Positions 12,521 to 24,485 of a stretch of DNA of 64,000 nt are shown one piece after another. Location of the stretch: assembly GCA_907163375.1 (NCBI GenBank), contig CAJQUW010007896.1, forward strand, positions 124,001-188,000. Direction: 5' to 3'. Below the pieces are notes generated by a model. That model was not told the DNA's origin and searched no databases. It worked only from the letters and a program-made list of their open reading frames with translations. The translations under genes and the position numbers were made by a program. Position 1 is the first letter of the stretch. Every line of letters begins with the position of its first letter. Source of the DNA: Prostheceraeus crozeri (lineage: Eukaryota > Platyhelminthes > Polycladida > Euryleptidae).

Positions 12521-12613
12521 ACAACTGAAACATCTGATATGATAATTATAATAAAACTAATGTCTAATGTTATCTCAGATACTAAATATCAACCTCTCAT
12601 TAATTCCTTTAAG

Positions 12614-12841
12614 GATTTTTCCTTCAATCTGGAAGTAGATGTCGTCAGAGAGTTGCAGAGAATCAGCATATTCGGAAAAATCGTTCAACACACTTAGATC
12701 TGAGAGTAGAGAACATTCGTTCATTGGAATTAAATATTGATGAGGATGAAGAATTATATGCCGGTGTCCGTACGTTGCAACTGCCGTCTGAGAGGAAAGA
12801 AGTCACCTTGATGATTCAAGTCAGAGCTGGAAGTGAGACAA
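12614..12841 (+). CDS. candidate internal exon, unidentified
   Basis: One frame is open for the full 228 bases and reads as protein: it contains RVENIRSLELNIDEDEELYA and then GVRTLQLPSERKEVTLMIQV. It ends at a strong donor (GAGACAA|GTATGT) and follows a pyrimidine-rich stretch ending in aag. There is no start codon near the 5' end, as expected for an internal exon. I do not recognise the family, and no partner exon was confirmed. Confidence 0.35.
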
Positions 12842-13297
12842 GTATGTGTACGTTGAAGTGAACCTGTTATTTATCCGTTTTATCAAATGAAATAAAAATT
12901 GTGCGCCATAGTCTACTTTGATAGTAGAACAGCGCTATCAGTTTGATTATCAATAACATCGATTAAGAAATATCAACTTTTCGTGAGAAACTTCACTGAC
13001 AAGGAATCCTGAGAAAGAAAATAAAAAGATCGAAAGAGAGAAAGGGTTTACCAATTTCCATAATTCTCATCGATGGTAACTAGTCAGATGAAAGATAAGT
13101 GAGGTGAATTTTCGAGGACTTGAGGCATGCGCCCTGATTGCTCGAGGATGCATCCCGCGTACTGCGCTTTTTAAGGTTGCGTTTGCACGTGCAGCGTGAT
13201 TTCTGACGCTTTTTACACACACTCAGAGGATAATAAGTTAATGATATCAATGCATTTCCATTAATTACCATTCATTAAATTGCTGAAACAATGTTGC
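12842..13297. other. spacer before Penelope region
   Basis: No coding exon seen. A GC-richer patch at 13100-13215 may belong to the adjoining Penelope-like element's terminal sequence, but I cannot show this because no counterpart was found on the right side. Confidence 0.25.
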
Positions 13298-13583
13298 TTT
13301 CCGATAATTTTGAAAATAAACGTAGTCGTCAACAAACTTTTATTAGTAAAAAACATAACGCGAGCGCTTTCGAGGCCTCTAATCATGCGTACAACAGTCG
13401 AAATGATGAAATGAAATGACAGAATGATTGTGTGTACAAAATGAGACGTATTCACCGGACAAAATGAAGATATCTACAAGGCATCAGAACAATAATGAAC
13501 GTAACTACCAAGGTAACAATACACTATAGATAAACTCTTTTTGGATGGACAAAGGAGGGCACCCTTCAAAATAAACATGACCA
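13298..13583 (-). repeat. left inverted repeat of Penelope block
   Basis: Pairs with 15294-15558 in inverted orientation: 'gaggcctctaatcatgcg' here against 'cgcatgattagaggcctc' there, and 'ggagggcacccttcaaaa' against 'ttttgaagggtgccctcc'. The pair has visible mismatches and small gaps, so it is not recent. Confidence 0.8.
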
Positions 13584-13585
13584 GT

Positions 13586-13987
13586 CCTTCGTAATACTCC
13601 TAGGACTTTTCTTTTGTGATCTTCACCAAGGAAAGGAACTTTAAGGACACTTTTGTTTGAGGAAACTTTATTTTCTCTCGATTTGGGATGATGAAAAATT
13701 CGTAAAGTTTTGTGCAAAAAATGATTGGGATAGCCATTCCGTCGGAAACGATTGAGCACTCTATCAATAGATATGTCCATGTTTTGGTTATTTGTGGAGC
13801 GAGTTTTGGCTCGGTGTAGTTCTCCCAAAACAACAGAACGCTTGCGTGATACAGGTCCACTAGATTGCCATGGATAGATGGAACCGCTATGAATCTCTTT
13901 GAAATATAAGCGAAATTCGAAACATCCATTTTCAATATATGTTTCACAATCAAGAAATGCCAATATTCCATCGGTAGGTAGTTCCAT
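13586..13987 (-). pseudogene. Penelope RT C-terminal segment
   Basis: The minus-strand frame encodes the segment after the RT catalytic core: FLDCETYIENGCFEFRLYFK, then YPWQSSGPVSRKRSVVLGE, then NRFRRNGYPNHFLHKTLRIF. This wording is typical of the palm/thumb end of Penelope-like RTs. The upstream RT motifs, including the catalytic YxDD region, are missing. The protein reading continues to FLGEDHKRKVLGVLRRTG, where homology switches to an unrelated tail at an inversion junction. The same 18 residues begin the neighbouring plus-strand segment. Confidence 0.7.
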
Positions 13988-14522
13988 AGTAGACTTTATA
14001 GATTGTGAGGCTGAGTTGCTTATATCACCTTTCCTTGGTGAAGATCACAAAAGAAAAGTCCTAGGAGTATTACGAAGGACTGGTCTCACTGAGAAAATTC
14101 GTATTTGTTTCACCTCTGGAAGATCCCTCAAAAGAATCCTACATCCTCCTAAAGAACGAAAGGAATGCTCGACAGCCTGTGAAACGTGCTCCTCTGCAAA
14201 ACAGAAAGGTAGATGTTTTAGTAAATGGGCCATACACAGAATTTCATGCTCTATTTGTGACAAAGTTTACATTGGGGAGACAACACGCACTGTACAATCT
14301 CGACTTCACCAGCACTTCAAGAGAGAATCATCTACAGTGTTTAACCATTTCAAAGAATCTCATCCGCAGCATATCGTCCAGCACAATATCAAATGGAAAG
14401 TATTGCATCATAATGTGACAAGTTGGCATAAACGGACCTACCTTGAAGCCATTTGTATAAGCGAGGTGAACTCAACGGCCCTCATGAATGGCTGCATCGG
14501 TAGGAAATTATCTGTCTGCTGA
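13988..14522 (+). pseudogene. Penelope GIY-YIG endonuclease segment
   Basis: The frame runs from FLGEDHKRKVLGVLRRTG through a Cys-rich stretch (CSTACETCSSAKQKGRCF), then 'ISCSICDKVYIGETTRTVQS' with the GIY-YIG core (VYIG, then R in TRTVQSRLHQHF). It then passes a His-rich HFKESHPQH stretch and ends at a normal stop. This is the C-terminal linker plus GIY-YIG nuclease of a Penelope-like element, which nicks target DNA during retrotransposition. The segment is open to its end but lacks the RT on this strand. It abuts the minus-strand RT piece head to head. Confidence 0.75.
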
Positions 14523-14866
14523 TGTGTGCGCGCTACTACTTTGCTTCACTTCTCGTTTAGCTTTTGAACTTTTAGCATTACTACTTGTATCGTTAATATT
14601 GTAGCACCTCAAGACCCCTAAACATGTTTAGGGGACCTTGATTATTCACGTGACTATCCCGCACTGACGTGTAACTCCATTCTGCGCACGCCTCCAGTTT
14701 TTATCACCTTTGTGCCATTATAAATTTTGCTCGTGATCAAGCTGGTTGACAGCGAAACGTCGGGCGTTATATTTGTATTTTAATACATTATAGTATCCGC
14801 AGAGGTATATTTTCCCTTGAATTACCCACTACCGGATACGAGGAGCATACCCTACCAACCATCAAT
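14523..14866 (+). other. Penelope 3' tail with hammerhead-like core
   Basis: Sequence after the GIY-YIG stop. At 14732-14762 it reads cgtgatcaagctggttgaca followed by gcgaaacgtcg. The GCTG/CAGC stem followed by GAAAC resembles a hammerhead stem II and the following conserved bases, but the CUGANGA box is degenerate (gtgatca). Hammerhead ribozymes are known in Penelope-like terminal repeats. I read this as a probable decayed one. Confidence 0.4.
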
Positions 14867-15195
14867 CAACCACATGTTTATAGACTAAGGATGTACACGA
14901 TCCACGGGTTTGGCTACTAATCCAACGTGGCATATGCTCTTTGATACGCTTCCCCAAGTTCCTCTCTGTCCGGCCTACGTAACTGGCTCCACAGTCACAA
15001 ATTGTCCTTATCCGCTCTTTAAAAGACCCAATACCTTTTGTCAACCGTTCTCATGTCATTTATAATTTTCAATGTGACTGTGGAGCCAGTTACGTAGGCC
15101 GAACAGAGAGGAACTTGGGAAGCGTATCATCTGCCACGTTGCATTCGTAGCCAAACCCGTGGATCGTGTACATCCTTAGTCTATAAACATGTGGT
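14867..15195. repeat. palindromic pair of GIY-YIG fragments
   Basis: The left arm (14867-15003, minus) encodes CDCGASYVGRTERNLGKRIK, a GIY-YIG core with SYVG. The right arm (about 15070-15195, plus) repeats the same sequence in the opposite orientation with small deletions: 'tgtgactgtggagccagtta' is read outward on both sides. The loop is about 65 bp. The encoded domain differs from the one at 14.2 kb, so this is a second Penelope lineage captured as an inverted duplicate. Confidence 0.75.
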
Positions 15196-15293
15196 TGATT
15201 GTGACGAGTTTAAAGGTAATTCTTTCGTGACCTATTTTTCTATTTTGTGCTCATCTAACTTATCTTTGTCGCTGCGAATTCTTGAAGTATTGT

Positions 15294-15558
15294 TTATTTT
15301 GAAGGGTGCCCTCCTTTGTGCATCCAAAAAGAGTTTGCTTATAGTCTATTGTTACCGTGGTAGTTCCGTCCATTATTGTTCTGATGCCTTGCAGATATTT
15401 TCATTTTGTCCGGTGACTACGTCTCACTTTGTACACACAATAATTCTGTCATTCTACTTCATCATCTCGGCCGTTGTGCGCATGATTAGAGGCCTCGAAG
15501 TTTCTGATTAATAAAAGTTTGTTGGCGACTACGTTTATTTTCAACATTAAATTGCTAT
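15294..15558 (+). repeat. right inverted repeat of Penelope block
   Basis: Inverted partner of 13298-13583. It reads from 'ttttgaagggtgccctcc' through 'gattagaggcctcgaa' to a region matching the 'acgtagtcgtcaacaaac' stretch of the left repeat. Indels show separate decay of the two copies. Confidence 0.8.
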
Positions 15559-18171
15559 TTTCTGGTGACGCACGAAGCACGATTATTGAGGACGTGCCTT
15601 TACTTCCATTGTTTGTCCAATTTTTTCTGACTCATCATGGATCGGAAAGTGTCATCAATAAAGTTGTACTCACCCTAAGTGTCAAGTCAAAGTGCTCAAT
15701 GTGCAGAATGACCTCAAACAGTTTGTAAGAGATTGTATAAGAATCGTATAAGAGATTGCAAAAATTGCATAAGAGAGATACAGCAAACTTCCTACAGAAC
15801 ACTCTTGACTTTGCCTTCATATCTCATGGCATCGGAATTTATCGTATAGCCTCCCCACACACCAAGCTTTAAGATCTTCGTTTCCGATAACTTACCGCGA
15901 AGAAAGCTTTATGGACGCATTTCTTTCAGTGCGCTTGATCAATCTTTGCTTCACGCTGCTATGTCAGGACTATTGACATTTTCTCTCTCTTCTTCTTGTC
16001 ATCTGCGAGCCAGCATGAACATTAATTTCGAGGGAAAATGGAAATCCTTTTACTTGAATAATATTAACAGCATAATTTCAACTTAAATAAGTTCTATCAT
16101 TTGAAGCAATGCATCTGATCGACTTCACTCACTTTCGAGATGGACCTAGAATTTCAGCATCATATTAGCTCGATAAATCATCGACCAAATCAGAACAGAA
16201 ATAAGTTATATAGCTTGAGAAAACTCGATGCGTTGATACGATTAAATAATCAGTTCCAAAGCGTCTAATCAATTTTCTTATGTTCTCTTCTGTGATTACG
16301 CATCACAGGGTTGGAACCGACTCGTCCGGCCCAGGCCATAAATTTTGAAGACCGGTCGTCTGTTTAATCGAATTAGGCCTATGTTGACCATTAAGGATGC
16401 AATAACTAGAAGAAATCGTCTAATTTATCAAAAGAAGAACAGCATTATTGGAGTATGTACGCGTATATGCTAAATGTAACACATTTTAAGAGTGCCTACC
16501 TATACGCATGCTATGTGACATGAGTGCTACGAACTCTTGCTTCTTAAACAGTTGAAGCGTAAGTTTAGTTTAGTATAGATTTCGCTATAGATCAACAGAG
16601 ATTTCCGAAATGTTGCCACGGTACAGACTTACGGGTACAATTGTTGTGCACGGTTAATATTTTTGGAAACTATATTTTTCCCTGTGGTAAGCATGCGAAG
16701 AGCCCCAAATCATGTGCTTCAGTGAAAACAAAATATTCAGGATATTGTAAAACAAACTATCACAGGTCAAAAGTTCTGTCAGGTATCGTTTTTGACAGCA
16801 AATGTGCACATTAAGCATCGTCTTCTTCTGCTTTTCATATCTGCAGAGGTTTAAAAGTTACAGAGGTCCATACCTTACAGTATTATAATTTCAGCGATTC
16901 TGATTTTTATAGAAGCCTATTGCAGAATTAGCTGACCACAAAGCTAATCAGATCCATGATGTGGTCCGCTCTAGAAACGTTTGCCCACCTTTGAGCCAGA
17001 GCATCTTCATGCATAAAGCTTGCAAGCTGCAAGTCATGTCATAGGCGTACATGTACATTTGAAAAATTGCCTTTGTCCATGACTCTGTCTCCTACAAAGA
17101 TGTTTCATGACTGGCTAGCAGTTTCTCTGCTTGAATTACATGTACAAGCATGTTTTCTGGTAGAACTGCATGTAGGCTACATGCATTAGTTTTGCAATTC
17201 CCAATTCATACAACAGTGGCAGTAGAACACACCTCATCACCTTGGCCTCCAGACAAAAATAATGGCGCACTGATGAATAGGGCGAACAGATCTCTCCAAA
17301 TGTGCACCTGAAGCACACAGTGCAACTAATATTTAAGACTCACATTTCACAAGCAATCATAAGGTCAGTCTTTCTGCAAATTTCAATTTTCAAAAAAGTC
17401 ATGTCCTAATATTTGTTTCCTTTTTAAAGTAAATTTTGCAGTTGTCATTCATATCTTGACATTCATTCCACTTTCCGCAACAATTTTTAATTTACCTATT
17501 TTCCTGACTACAATTTTTCAACTGCATAAATCAAGAAAAGCAACTGCACATTTGAATGTAGACCCGCAGAAATTGTGTTCATTTGCACGTTAAAAAGCCC
17601 TTTACAAGATCATTATTCATCTGATATTGAAATTTCTTTATTGGGAGTTTACACATTCTGAGATCTACCATTGATTGACCTACCATACTTCCACTAACTG
17701 AATTGAAGTGAAATATATCATGCAGAATCATTGCCAGAAATGATGATATTAAATGGATATTGGCGGTTGAGATATCCTCAGTAGAAGACGTTAAATAGAA
17801 AAATATGGCTCCGCGGTCTATTGCAAGTCTTTGAGGCTTAGTACATTGCAGGATATGCAGCCTCTTTCTTTGAGTTACAGTTTCTTTCTGAGAACAGAGT
17901 ACGGCTCTGATCTGCTGTCAAATGAGAACATCAATTCCGGTCAACTGATTAATTGAAAAATGTAATGACATGTACATCTCTTGATAGGACCCATAGAATT
18001 GAACGTAATTGATGATAATCCATTTGCAGTTGAAGCCATGTGGAGCAGGACACAAGGAGTTGATCAAGTGGTCAATCAGAGATTCGTTTGAATGAACCGC
18101 TATACGCTAAAAGTGAAAGTCAACCGAAATGAAGAATTTTGTGAATGTCTTGACTATACATATATTTTCAG
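15559..18171. other. gene-poor stretch
   Basis: 2.6 kb with no convincing exon or repeat shared in the window. Short open frames (e.g. 17136-17318 minus) show no motif. The patch at 16300-16360 is GC-richer (accgactcgtccggcccagg) without coding features. Confidence 0.3.
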
Positions 18172-18567
18172 GTTATTGGTTGGGAAGAGTCAAGATAAAT
18201 ATCAATGTTAATTATGACTTTATATTTTGGCAATTAATTTCGATCTTCATTAGAAGATCATTGTCAGGCATAGAAGGAAAACATTTACATGCACAGAATT
18301 CAAAATTCACATTACATACATGTAAAGGGTAATAGGATATCATGAGTAAGAAATAAAGATGAAAGAGAAGATGAATAGAAATGTGAAGATGAGACAGATA
18401 GCATTGGGCTACATTTTACCAATAGGAAAGACAATAGAAATTGACTGTGATCTGACTAAGAGGAAATGAAGCGATGTGAAAAATGAAAAAAATGAAGATC
18501 GAAATTAATTGCCAAAATATATATTAATTAACATCAATATTTATCTTGACTCCTCCCAACCAGTAAT
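18172..18567. repeat. foldback repeat, 78-bp arms
   Basis: The left arm (18172-18250) and right arm (18492-18567) are inverted copies: 'gtcaagataaatatcaatgt' against 'acatcaatatttatcttgac', and 'ttggcaattaatttcgatct' against its complement. The arms are roughly 85-90 percent alike by eye and separated by about 240 bp of unrelated sequence. It looks like a decayed MITE or a local inverted duplication. Confidence 0.75.
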
Positions 18568-20280
18568 TCGAAATCAAGAAGTTACATGTAAATTTAGTGA
18601 TAGTGGAAATACGTTTTCTAAAGTATGTTGGTGTGTGTAGATTTCAATAAAGCGAATAGGGCTTTCCTTTGAACAGCCATTTGGGATGCACTATGGTCCC
18701 ACAAGTCTCTGAAGGACAAAACGATAATGAGAATTAGAGGCATGAATTTGAAATCTAAATTTTAAAGCAGAGAAATTAAATTTAGAAACATCATTCTTTC
18801 CTGGACTGTGTTTTCAGGCATGAAGTTGCTGCAATTCTTTGGTTTTGACACAAATCGTTTCCCAAAACGCTGTTTCTTCCCTCTAATTTGACAGATATGG
18901 AATAGTGGCTAATGAATATCAATCCTTGCTATTCATTCCATCAACAGATCTCTAACCGCTCTGTTCCTCTCGATGAATGATCTGATTTTCAAAGATAAGT
19001 ATCGATTTTTGCGTCTGAAGCAAAGACGATTACTACTGATATAAAAGACAACCAATTTCTACCAAATGAAGTTGAACTAAAGCTTTTTTAATGTTGAATT
19101 ACTTCTGTATGACATCAATTTTCTCGTCAATTTTCTGCCATTTTCTAACTCAATTTGAAATTAGGATTTGGGAAGACATTACCACACGTAAACGACTTTC
19201 AATGAGTTTTGTTAATGCTGTAAAACTCTATGAAATCAGTTTCAAAAGATTAAATCAAACTCGGTCATGTCATTTGAAACAGCTTCAAGTGAGCGAATAA
19301 TGAAGCGACGATTGATACAATTATATCCTTTCTACACACGAATCTGCATATAGAAGCGTATCTGACAGTTACCATCTTGCAATATTCATGGGTCGTCACT
19401 GAAATTATGATTTATATTTGATTTTGTCACAGTTTAAGAGTCGAGGGCTATCCACAGAACCGACTCTCAGTGCAAGAAAATGTAAATTCGATATTGAACT
19501 GTTAAGATATTTTCACAATTAATTTTATTTTCATTGTCATTTTCAAAATTAAAAAAGCGGAATTAATTAGCCTGCATAAACAATGTTAAATTTCATTGCA
19601 GCACATCGAAAATTCACCAAGATGATTGCAAAGGCAAATATGCTCAAGTCAAAAAGGACGCGTCCACCAGAAAGTTCATTGTTTTTCTCTTTTCGCCTCT
19701 ATTCTCAGCAGTTCAATTGCAGATGAAAGCACGCTAGGTTATACGATAGGCCCTATTGCATTTGTGCATTAAATACTGTGTGTTTCCCGCGCCATATTGA
19801 GATCTTGGCAGGTGCTAGCATCAGGAACCGCAATGATATCCTAATACATATGTTGTCCATGCAACAGCAGCTTTTTTTGCTAAAGTGCAAAGAGATGCAC
19901 TGTAAATCGCTGGATACGAAAATCTCATACAAATTGATACGAAATTTACATGCAATCTGAAGCTAGCAATTGATAAGAGATTTTCGTATGTTTCCAAGAT
20001 TTGGCACTTTTTGCATGCGAATATTGACTTACTTTCGTGTATGCTTGCACCTATTTGGTATGGAGCGACACGAACAACTTGTTTTGGATTGGATGATAAA
20101 AAAACATAGGAAAAAATATTCTGATATCTACTCTTCTTAGTATCTGTTTGGTAGTGAGTAGTTTACCGTGATGCAATGTCATACCAATAATGACTGTCAT
20201 GAAATATGCATTAATTTAAATCAGGAACCCTCTTGAATTCTGCTATGAATTGTGATTACTCTCATATAGCAAGTATGTAG
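18568..20280. other. gene-poor stretch
   Basis: No feature can be supported. Open frames at 19091-19300 and 19778-19960 (plus) have no recognisable domain and unremarkable composition. Confidence 0.3.
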
Positions 20281-21016
20281 TAGGTACAGTGTCGACTCAA
20301 AAAAAGTACAGTAAACATTTTTACATGAAAGGATTCAGTTTTTCGCAGAGATCACGTTCCTGCGGTCCATAAAATTATTTGAGCAGTTTTTAAAGAGCTA
20401 AATTTTTGCAAATTATACATACTTTTGACATGAACACGATATGTAAGTAGCATGAAACATGTTGGATATCAAAAGGAATGAATATCTGCTAACAAGCATC
20501 TTAATTAAGCGGAAATTAAGCTGATTATCAAGGGAATTTCATGAATCGTATTATGATGCAAGTCTTCATAAAAAAGTCGAGATCTTATTGCGCTTTGTTT
20601 GTTGAAATTTCAAGTTTTTAATTCAATTTTCATCGGTTTGATTTTAGGATTCACTAAATTCATGTTTCATTTCTTGAATCTGAAAAGTGATGTAGATCCA
20701 TTTACATCTTTAAAAACGCTCAAGAAAATACTCTTGAGGTTGAGCATGAAAGTAATAGCAATCCATTGAATTGCTCATTTATCAAACATTACCTCTCCAA
20801 GGCTGTCATGACACGCGGGATCTGTAAAATGCTATCATTCCTTCTGCATTTTATCATGATCAGTCAAATCCGTGCAGATTTCTACAAGAGTGCTAAAATT
20901 TGCATATCTCACATTTAGTAACAATACCCAACTGTGTTCACCTCGAGTTCATTTAATAAAACCGAAACTGTATACGCATTGGGGATTTAATAAATGCTGA
21001 GTTGCTACTCTACCTA
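20281..21016. repeat. GGTAGAGTGTCGACTC-family element, copy 2
   Basis: 736 bp from taggtacagtgtcgactcaa to gctactctaccta. The interior follows copy 1 closely ('gaaacatgttggatatcaaa', 'atgaatatctgctaacaagc') and is nearer in length to copy 3. The ends are imperfect inverted repeats with TA at each edge. No coding capacity. Confidence 0.8.
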
Positions 21017-21677
21017 ATATACTGACTCTATAATTACTGTATTCTTCAAAAGTAGGCAATTATTTCGTAATGAAAATGTCAAAAATTCAAGCACCAGCAT
21101 GAACTTCGCACAAGAACTTCGCACCTTTTGCTAGCTACAATCGGTGCCTAAATGTGCCCGATAGCCAACAGTATATGACTACAACATCATTCCATGTAGA
21201 AAAAAATGAGAAACAATCGTCATTTTTCAAATTTCCATCCCATTCACGGTATTCTGTTTTCTGACATTCACTGAGGCTAACATTCCTCAACTAACTAAAT
21301 GAAGGACTGTTGATTGACAAGTTGAGGTTGAACATAGAGATTTCATGAGAGATTTCATTTCTGCCAATTAGGTCTGTATATTCTTTTATACAATTCATTG
21401 AAGTTTCTCTTCCATACAAATCAATCACAAACTCATTCACAGAAACTGAATTATTATCAAAATTATTTGAATTAGATGTTTGAATGTCTGAACCGGTAAA
21501 TACGTCGTGTAGCCCTTTATCGTTCAACTAATGTGATGTCTGGACAACGGGAAGCCGCTACATTTTTGCATGGTAGATAATTAGTCAGTCTGTTTAAAGT
21601 GAGGACTTTTCTCGCTCATCGGTGTCTTGTGACGGATGATTTTGCAGCTTGAGTAGCTGTCATCAAGAAATGGTAAA
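21017..21677. other. spacer, nothing assigned
   Basis: A 78-codon minus-strand frame (21291-21527) is Asn/Ser-rich at its N-terminus and has no recognisable domain. No repeat or splice-supported exon was seen. Confidence 0.25.
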
Positions 21678-22120
21678 CTAGGTGACATACCACGCTCAAT
21701 TACGCGTAATTCAAGCGTAAATTGCGCGTAATTACACATGACCCTAAACATCCGTGGCTATTCGTGACATCGCTGCAACATCAGTCCGCAGTCCTGCTAT
21801 AAAGACTTTGCGACTCATGTGTCTGCATGCATCAGGGGCTAAACAATGTGATAGGACCTCAATTTCATGATCAGGAAAGACATAACATGCTTAGCGGTTC
21901 ATCCGTGGTTCAAGCGGCAACGCATACAACTGTAGACGACACGCAAACTATAAACGCTCGTCCGCGCGTATTCATAAACATTCCCCATGTTTTAATAGCA
22001 TCAGATCAAGTGATTTCTGACTCGTAGTGCAGCGCGCATGTACGCGGGTAGAAGAATAGAATGTCTTTAACCACGGATGTTTGGGGTGCTCCGTAATTAC
22101 GCGTGGTATCTGTCACCTAG
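21678..22120. repeat. MITE with CTAGGTGACA ends
   Basis: 443 bp between ctaggtgacataccacgc and gcgtggtatctgtcacctag, an inverted pair of about 27 bp with one small gap. Subterminal 'gcgtaatt' words recur near both ends. The interior is GC-richer than the surroundings (tcgtccgcgcgtattc), which points to a separate origin. The 66-codon frame inside (21827-22027) has no known motif. Confidence 0.75.
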
Positions 22121-22399
22121 TGTAGCTTACAAAGCAAAGCCGGAACATTTGGGTAAAGCAGAAGGTAAATTGGTAAAAGGTAAAATTAGAGCTTAAAACT
22201 AGCTGTTTCGGTTTTGTGTAATTCTAGCATTCTTCCTTAAAATGGTGGCATACCGATGATTCAATACTTTTCCTTGTCGTTATGAACCAGAGAATGTAGA
22301 ATGCAACAATTGCACTACTTGAAACAGTTGAGAGTAATTAATCCGATAGACTCCGAATTTTCGTTTTGTTTAAGCTATAAGCCTGACTCACAGAAATAG

Positions 22400-22895
22400 A
22401 TTGTTTAAGGGTGTCACTTTGATAGAAGTGCAAATTGAATCAAAGCGATGGCACATGCAGGAACTTACTAGGTGGGCAAACAGAAATTCTTAGTACCTTA
22501 CAGAGAGAGGAAAAATTGTCCTTCATCGCTTGCGGATTGCTATGAAATCCTTCAAAATGCTCCGATCGTCATGATTCATTCTAATTTGAAAAATTCAGAT
22601 TATTGCGCAAATGTTTTCTCTGTAATGTTGGTCCATCCTATCATTATCAAAAACAGCAGGCACACGAAAAAACGTTCAAAAACTTCTCTGTAGAACTTGA
22701 CATCGTGTGCATTTCTTTGCTGTGTGATCCGGTTGATAGCAGTCACTGAAACTTTGCACAATTTAGCGTGTTTAATGTTGAAATGGCTGCTCATTGTTCA
22801 ATTGCTATGGTATTATGTCAGCAGATTGTGCCATTTCACTAGCGCTACATGTTCCAATGTTTCCTTTCTAGTCAAACCGAAGAAGAGACGACCTT
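22400..22895 (+). repeat. dispersed repeat R3, copy 1
   Basis: Matches 35965-36392 (same strand) and 38160-38530 (opposite strand). Shared blocks include 'agcgatggcacatgcaggaa', 'acttactaggtgggcaaa', 'tgcgcaaatgttttctctgt' and 'ggcacacgaaaaaacgttc'. Partial similarity continues to about 23180 and to 30880-31135. In all three copies the plus-sense frame stays partly open (RERKNCPSSLADCYE here). The antisense carries a GTAAGT donor-like site and a hydrophobic FFVCLLFLIMIGWT stretch. It may be a transposon or a copied exon; I cannot tell which. Confidence 0.65.
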
Positions 22896-24239
22896 TTTTA
22901 ATTCTGTGGCGGGACTAGAATGTGCGATGTCTGTTAGTTGATGATTTCTGCTAATCGGCAAGGCACCGGTCGATAACAGTGTTGCTTGATCTTAGGAAGA
23001 ATCAAATTACTGAAACATGCAACAATATAGGATTCTTGTCGATGCATTGAAAGTTAGTAGGTCAAAATTTTTCTCTAAAAAGAAGTGATCTCAGCTGGGA
23101 ATCTTTATAAGGTACTGAAAAGTTACCGGAGCCGTACCGGCTCCGGTACTGTTGTCATAACAACGCATGCCTACGACTTTGAACTTTGGGGCGTTTTCAA
23201 ACCTTTCACAAAAAAACATTCGTCCCACAAGAAGGTCAAATCTATTACCTATTTTGAAAATACTTCATCAAATATGTCGATGAGTACATACGGCTCTCGA
23301 TGCGCCTTAATACACGACTGGGAAAGCATTCCTGTTAGTCCTGCTTAAACGCCATTATTTCAAGTACTAGTCCTCATTGACTTGAATTTCACATGTGGAT
23401 AAAAATGCCCTTAGGAACTTGTTTATGAAGATTTGTAATGATTCATCACTTAACAATTTCAATAGTTCACAAAAATTTCAAAACGTAGGAGGAGAAAATC
23501 ACCTGAGAAAGTGGATGCATTTTCTAAGATATTCATCGAGTGTTCATGTTTGTCAATAGTATGACTGGGAAACTTGTGATATTCACGTATTGTTGGATTG
23601 TCGCTGTTGTTGATGAAATGATGTTCAGCGAGCAAAAGGGTAATGATATATCATAGCAACCCTTGCAAACTTGTAACTCTTTTCTCCGTTAGCGAAGAGG
23701 AAATAGCTTCATGGACAATTTGATGCTTGCTTCTAAAACATATTCACGTAATTAGCTTTATATATGGGTGATATGAAATAATTGGGCTACATTTGGAGCA
23801 AGCAAATCATTCAAAACATTGTCACCAATGGAATTTCCTATCAACACGAATGTTTGGATTATGTAATAGTGAGAGACAACAGCAAATGAACAGTTCTTGA
23901 ATCAAAAAGCTCAATTTGTCAACATATTCATAATCTGTGAAAAACTGGACCTTCAGTTTAATTATTACATTCGCTATCATCAGGGAAGCAGAGTCGTAAA
24001 AGGTCTCCGACTCCGATTCCATCGCACGGGCCACTCGATGTGCTATGTTCAAGATTCATCAGCAACTTTTATTTGATGCAATTTCCTCAATAAAATTGTG
24101 GCATTTTGACCATAAGCCCTGATTTTGACTTGTCATCGGCGGATTATTGAACCGAAAATGCAACTAAATGCTTATTCAAGTATTGGGATAAAGGACTGTC
24201 TCATTGTCTGACTCGCACATGTACATGCAAATGTGACTG
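22896..24239. other. gene-poor stretch with a GC hairpin
   Basis: At 23125-23147 accggagccg-tac-cggctccggt forms a perfect 10-bp stem with a 3-base loop, in a GC-rich island of an AT-rich region. Upstream (22955-23040) resembles 30900-30970 ('agaagaatcaaattaccgaaa'), suggesting a longer version of repeat R3. No gene seen. Confidence 0.4.
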
Positions 24240-24485
24240 AATGATTGGGACTCCTATTGGGACTGATTGGCGCTTCACCTTCTTGCTGAACACCATAATT
24301 CCCTTATCACTGATCATTGCCGCGAATTACTCAGCTCTCATACATGCAATTCTGCTAAGCGTGTCGAATGCTTTCCACAAGTCTTTGTCCAGTGCCTTTC
24401 ATGCCGAGTCCCTTAACGTCGGCCACTTCGCGAAGATGCGTTTAGGTAGAGGCTCAACAACGGGTTCTGCCAGGACACTGTGATT
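24240..24485 (-). pseudogene. LINE reverse-transcriptase relic
   Basis: On the minus strand one frame contains DKDLWKAFDTLSRIACM, matching the motif-A region of non-LTR reverse transcriptases (consensus like DLTKAFDTVSR). Decayed sequence follows (FAAMIS, then 'VFSKKVKRQSVPIGVP') with several stops. The family may be jockey-like, by the wording. Base composition is more GC-rich than the neighbours. No other LINE part is clear nearby. Confidence 0.45.

Larger units (their letters stand above)
13298..15558. mobile_element. rearranged Penelope-like retroelement
   Basis: A block bounded by inverted repeats (13298-13583 and 15294-15558). Inside are a Penelope reverse-transcriptase segment on the minus strand, a GIY-YIG endonuclease segment on the plus strand, a 3' tail, and a second, palindromic GIY-YIG piece. 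Penelope-like elements encode RT plus GIY-YIG and are known for pseudo-LTRs and inverted or tandem 5'-truncated copies, which matches. No complete RT core is present. The order suggests several truncated copies joined head to head rather than one intact insertion. Confidence 0.72.

Noticed and set aside
23125-23147. Perfect GC hairpin as a bacterial-type terminator
   Set aside because: There is no T-tract, no adjoining gene and the host is eukaryotic; more likely part of an old repeat.
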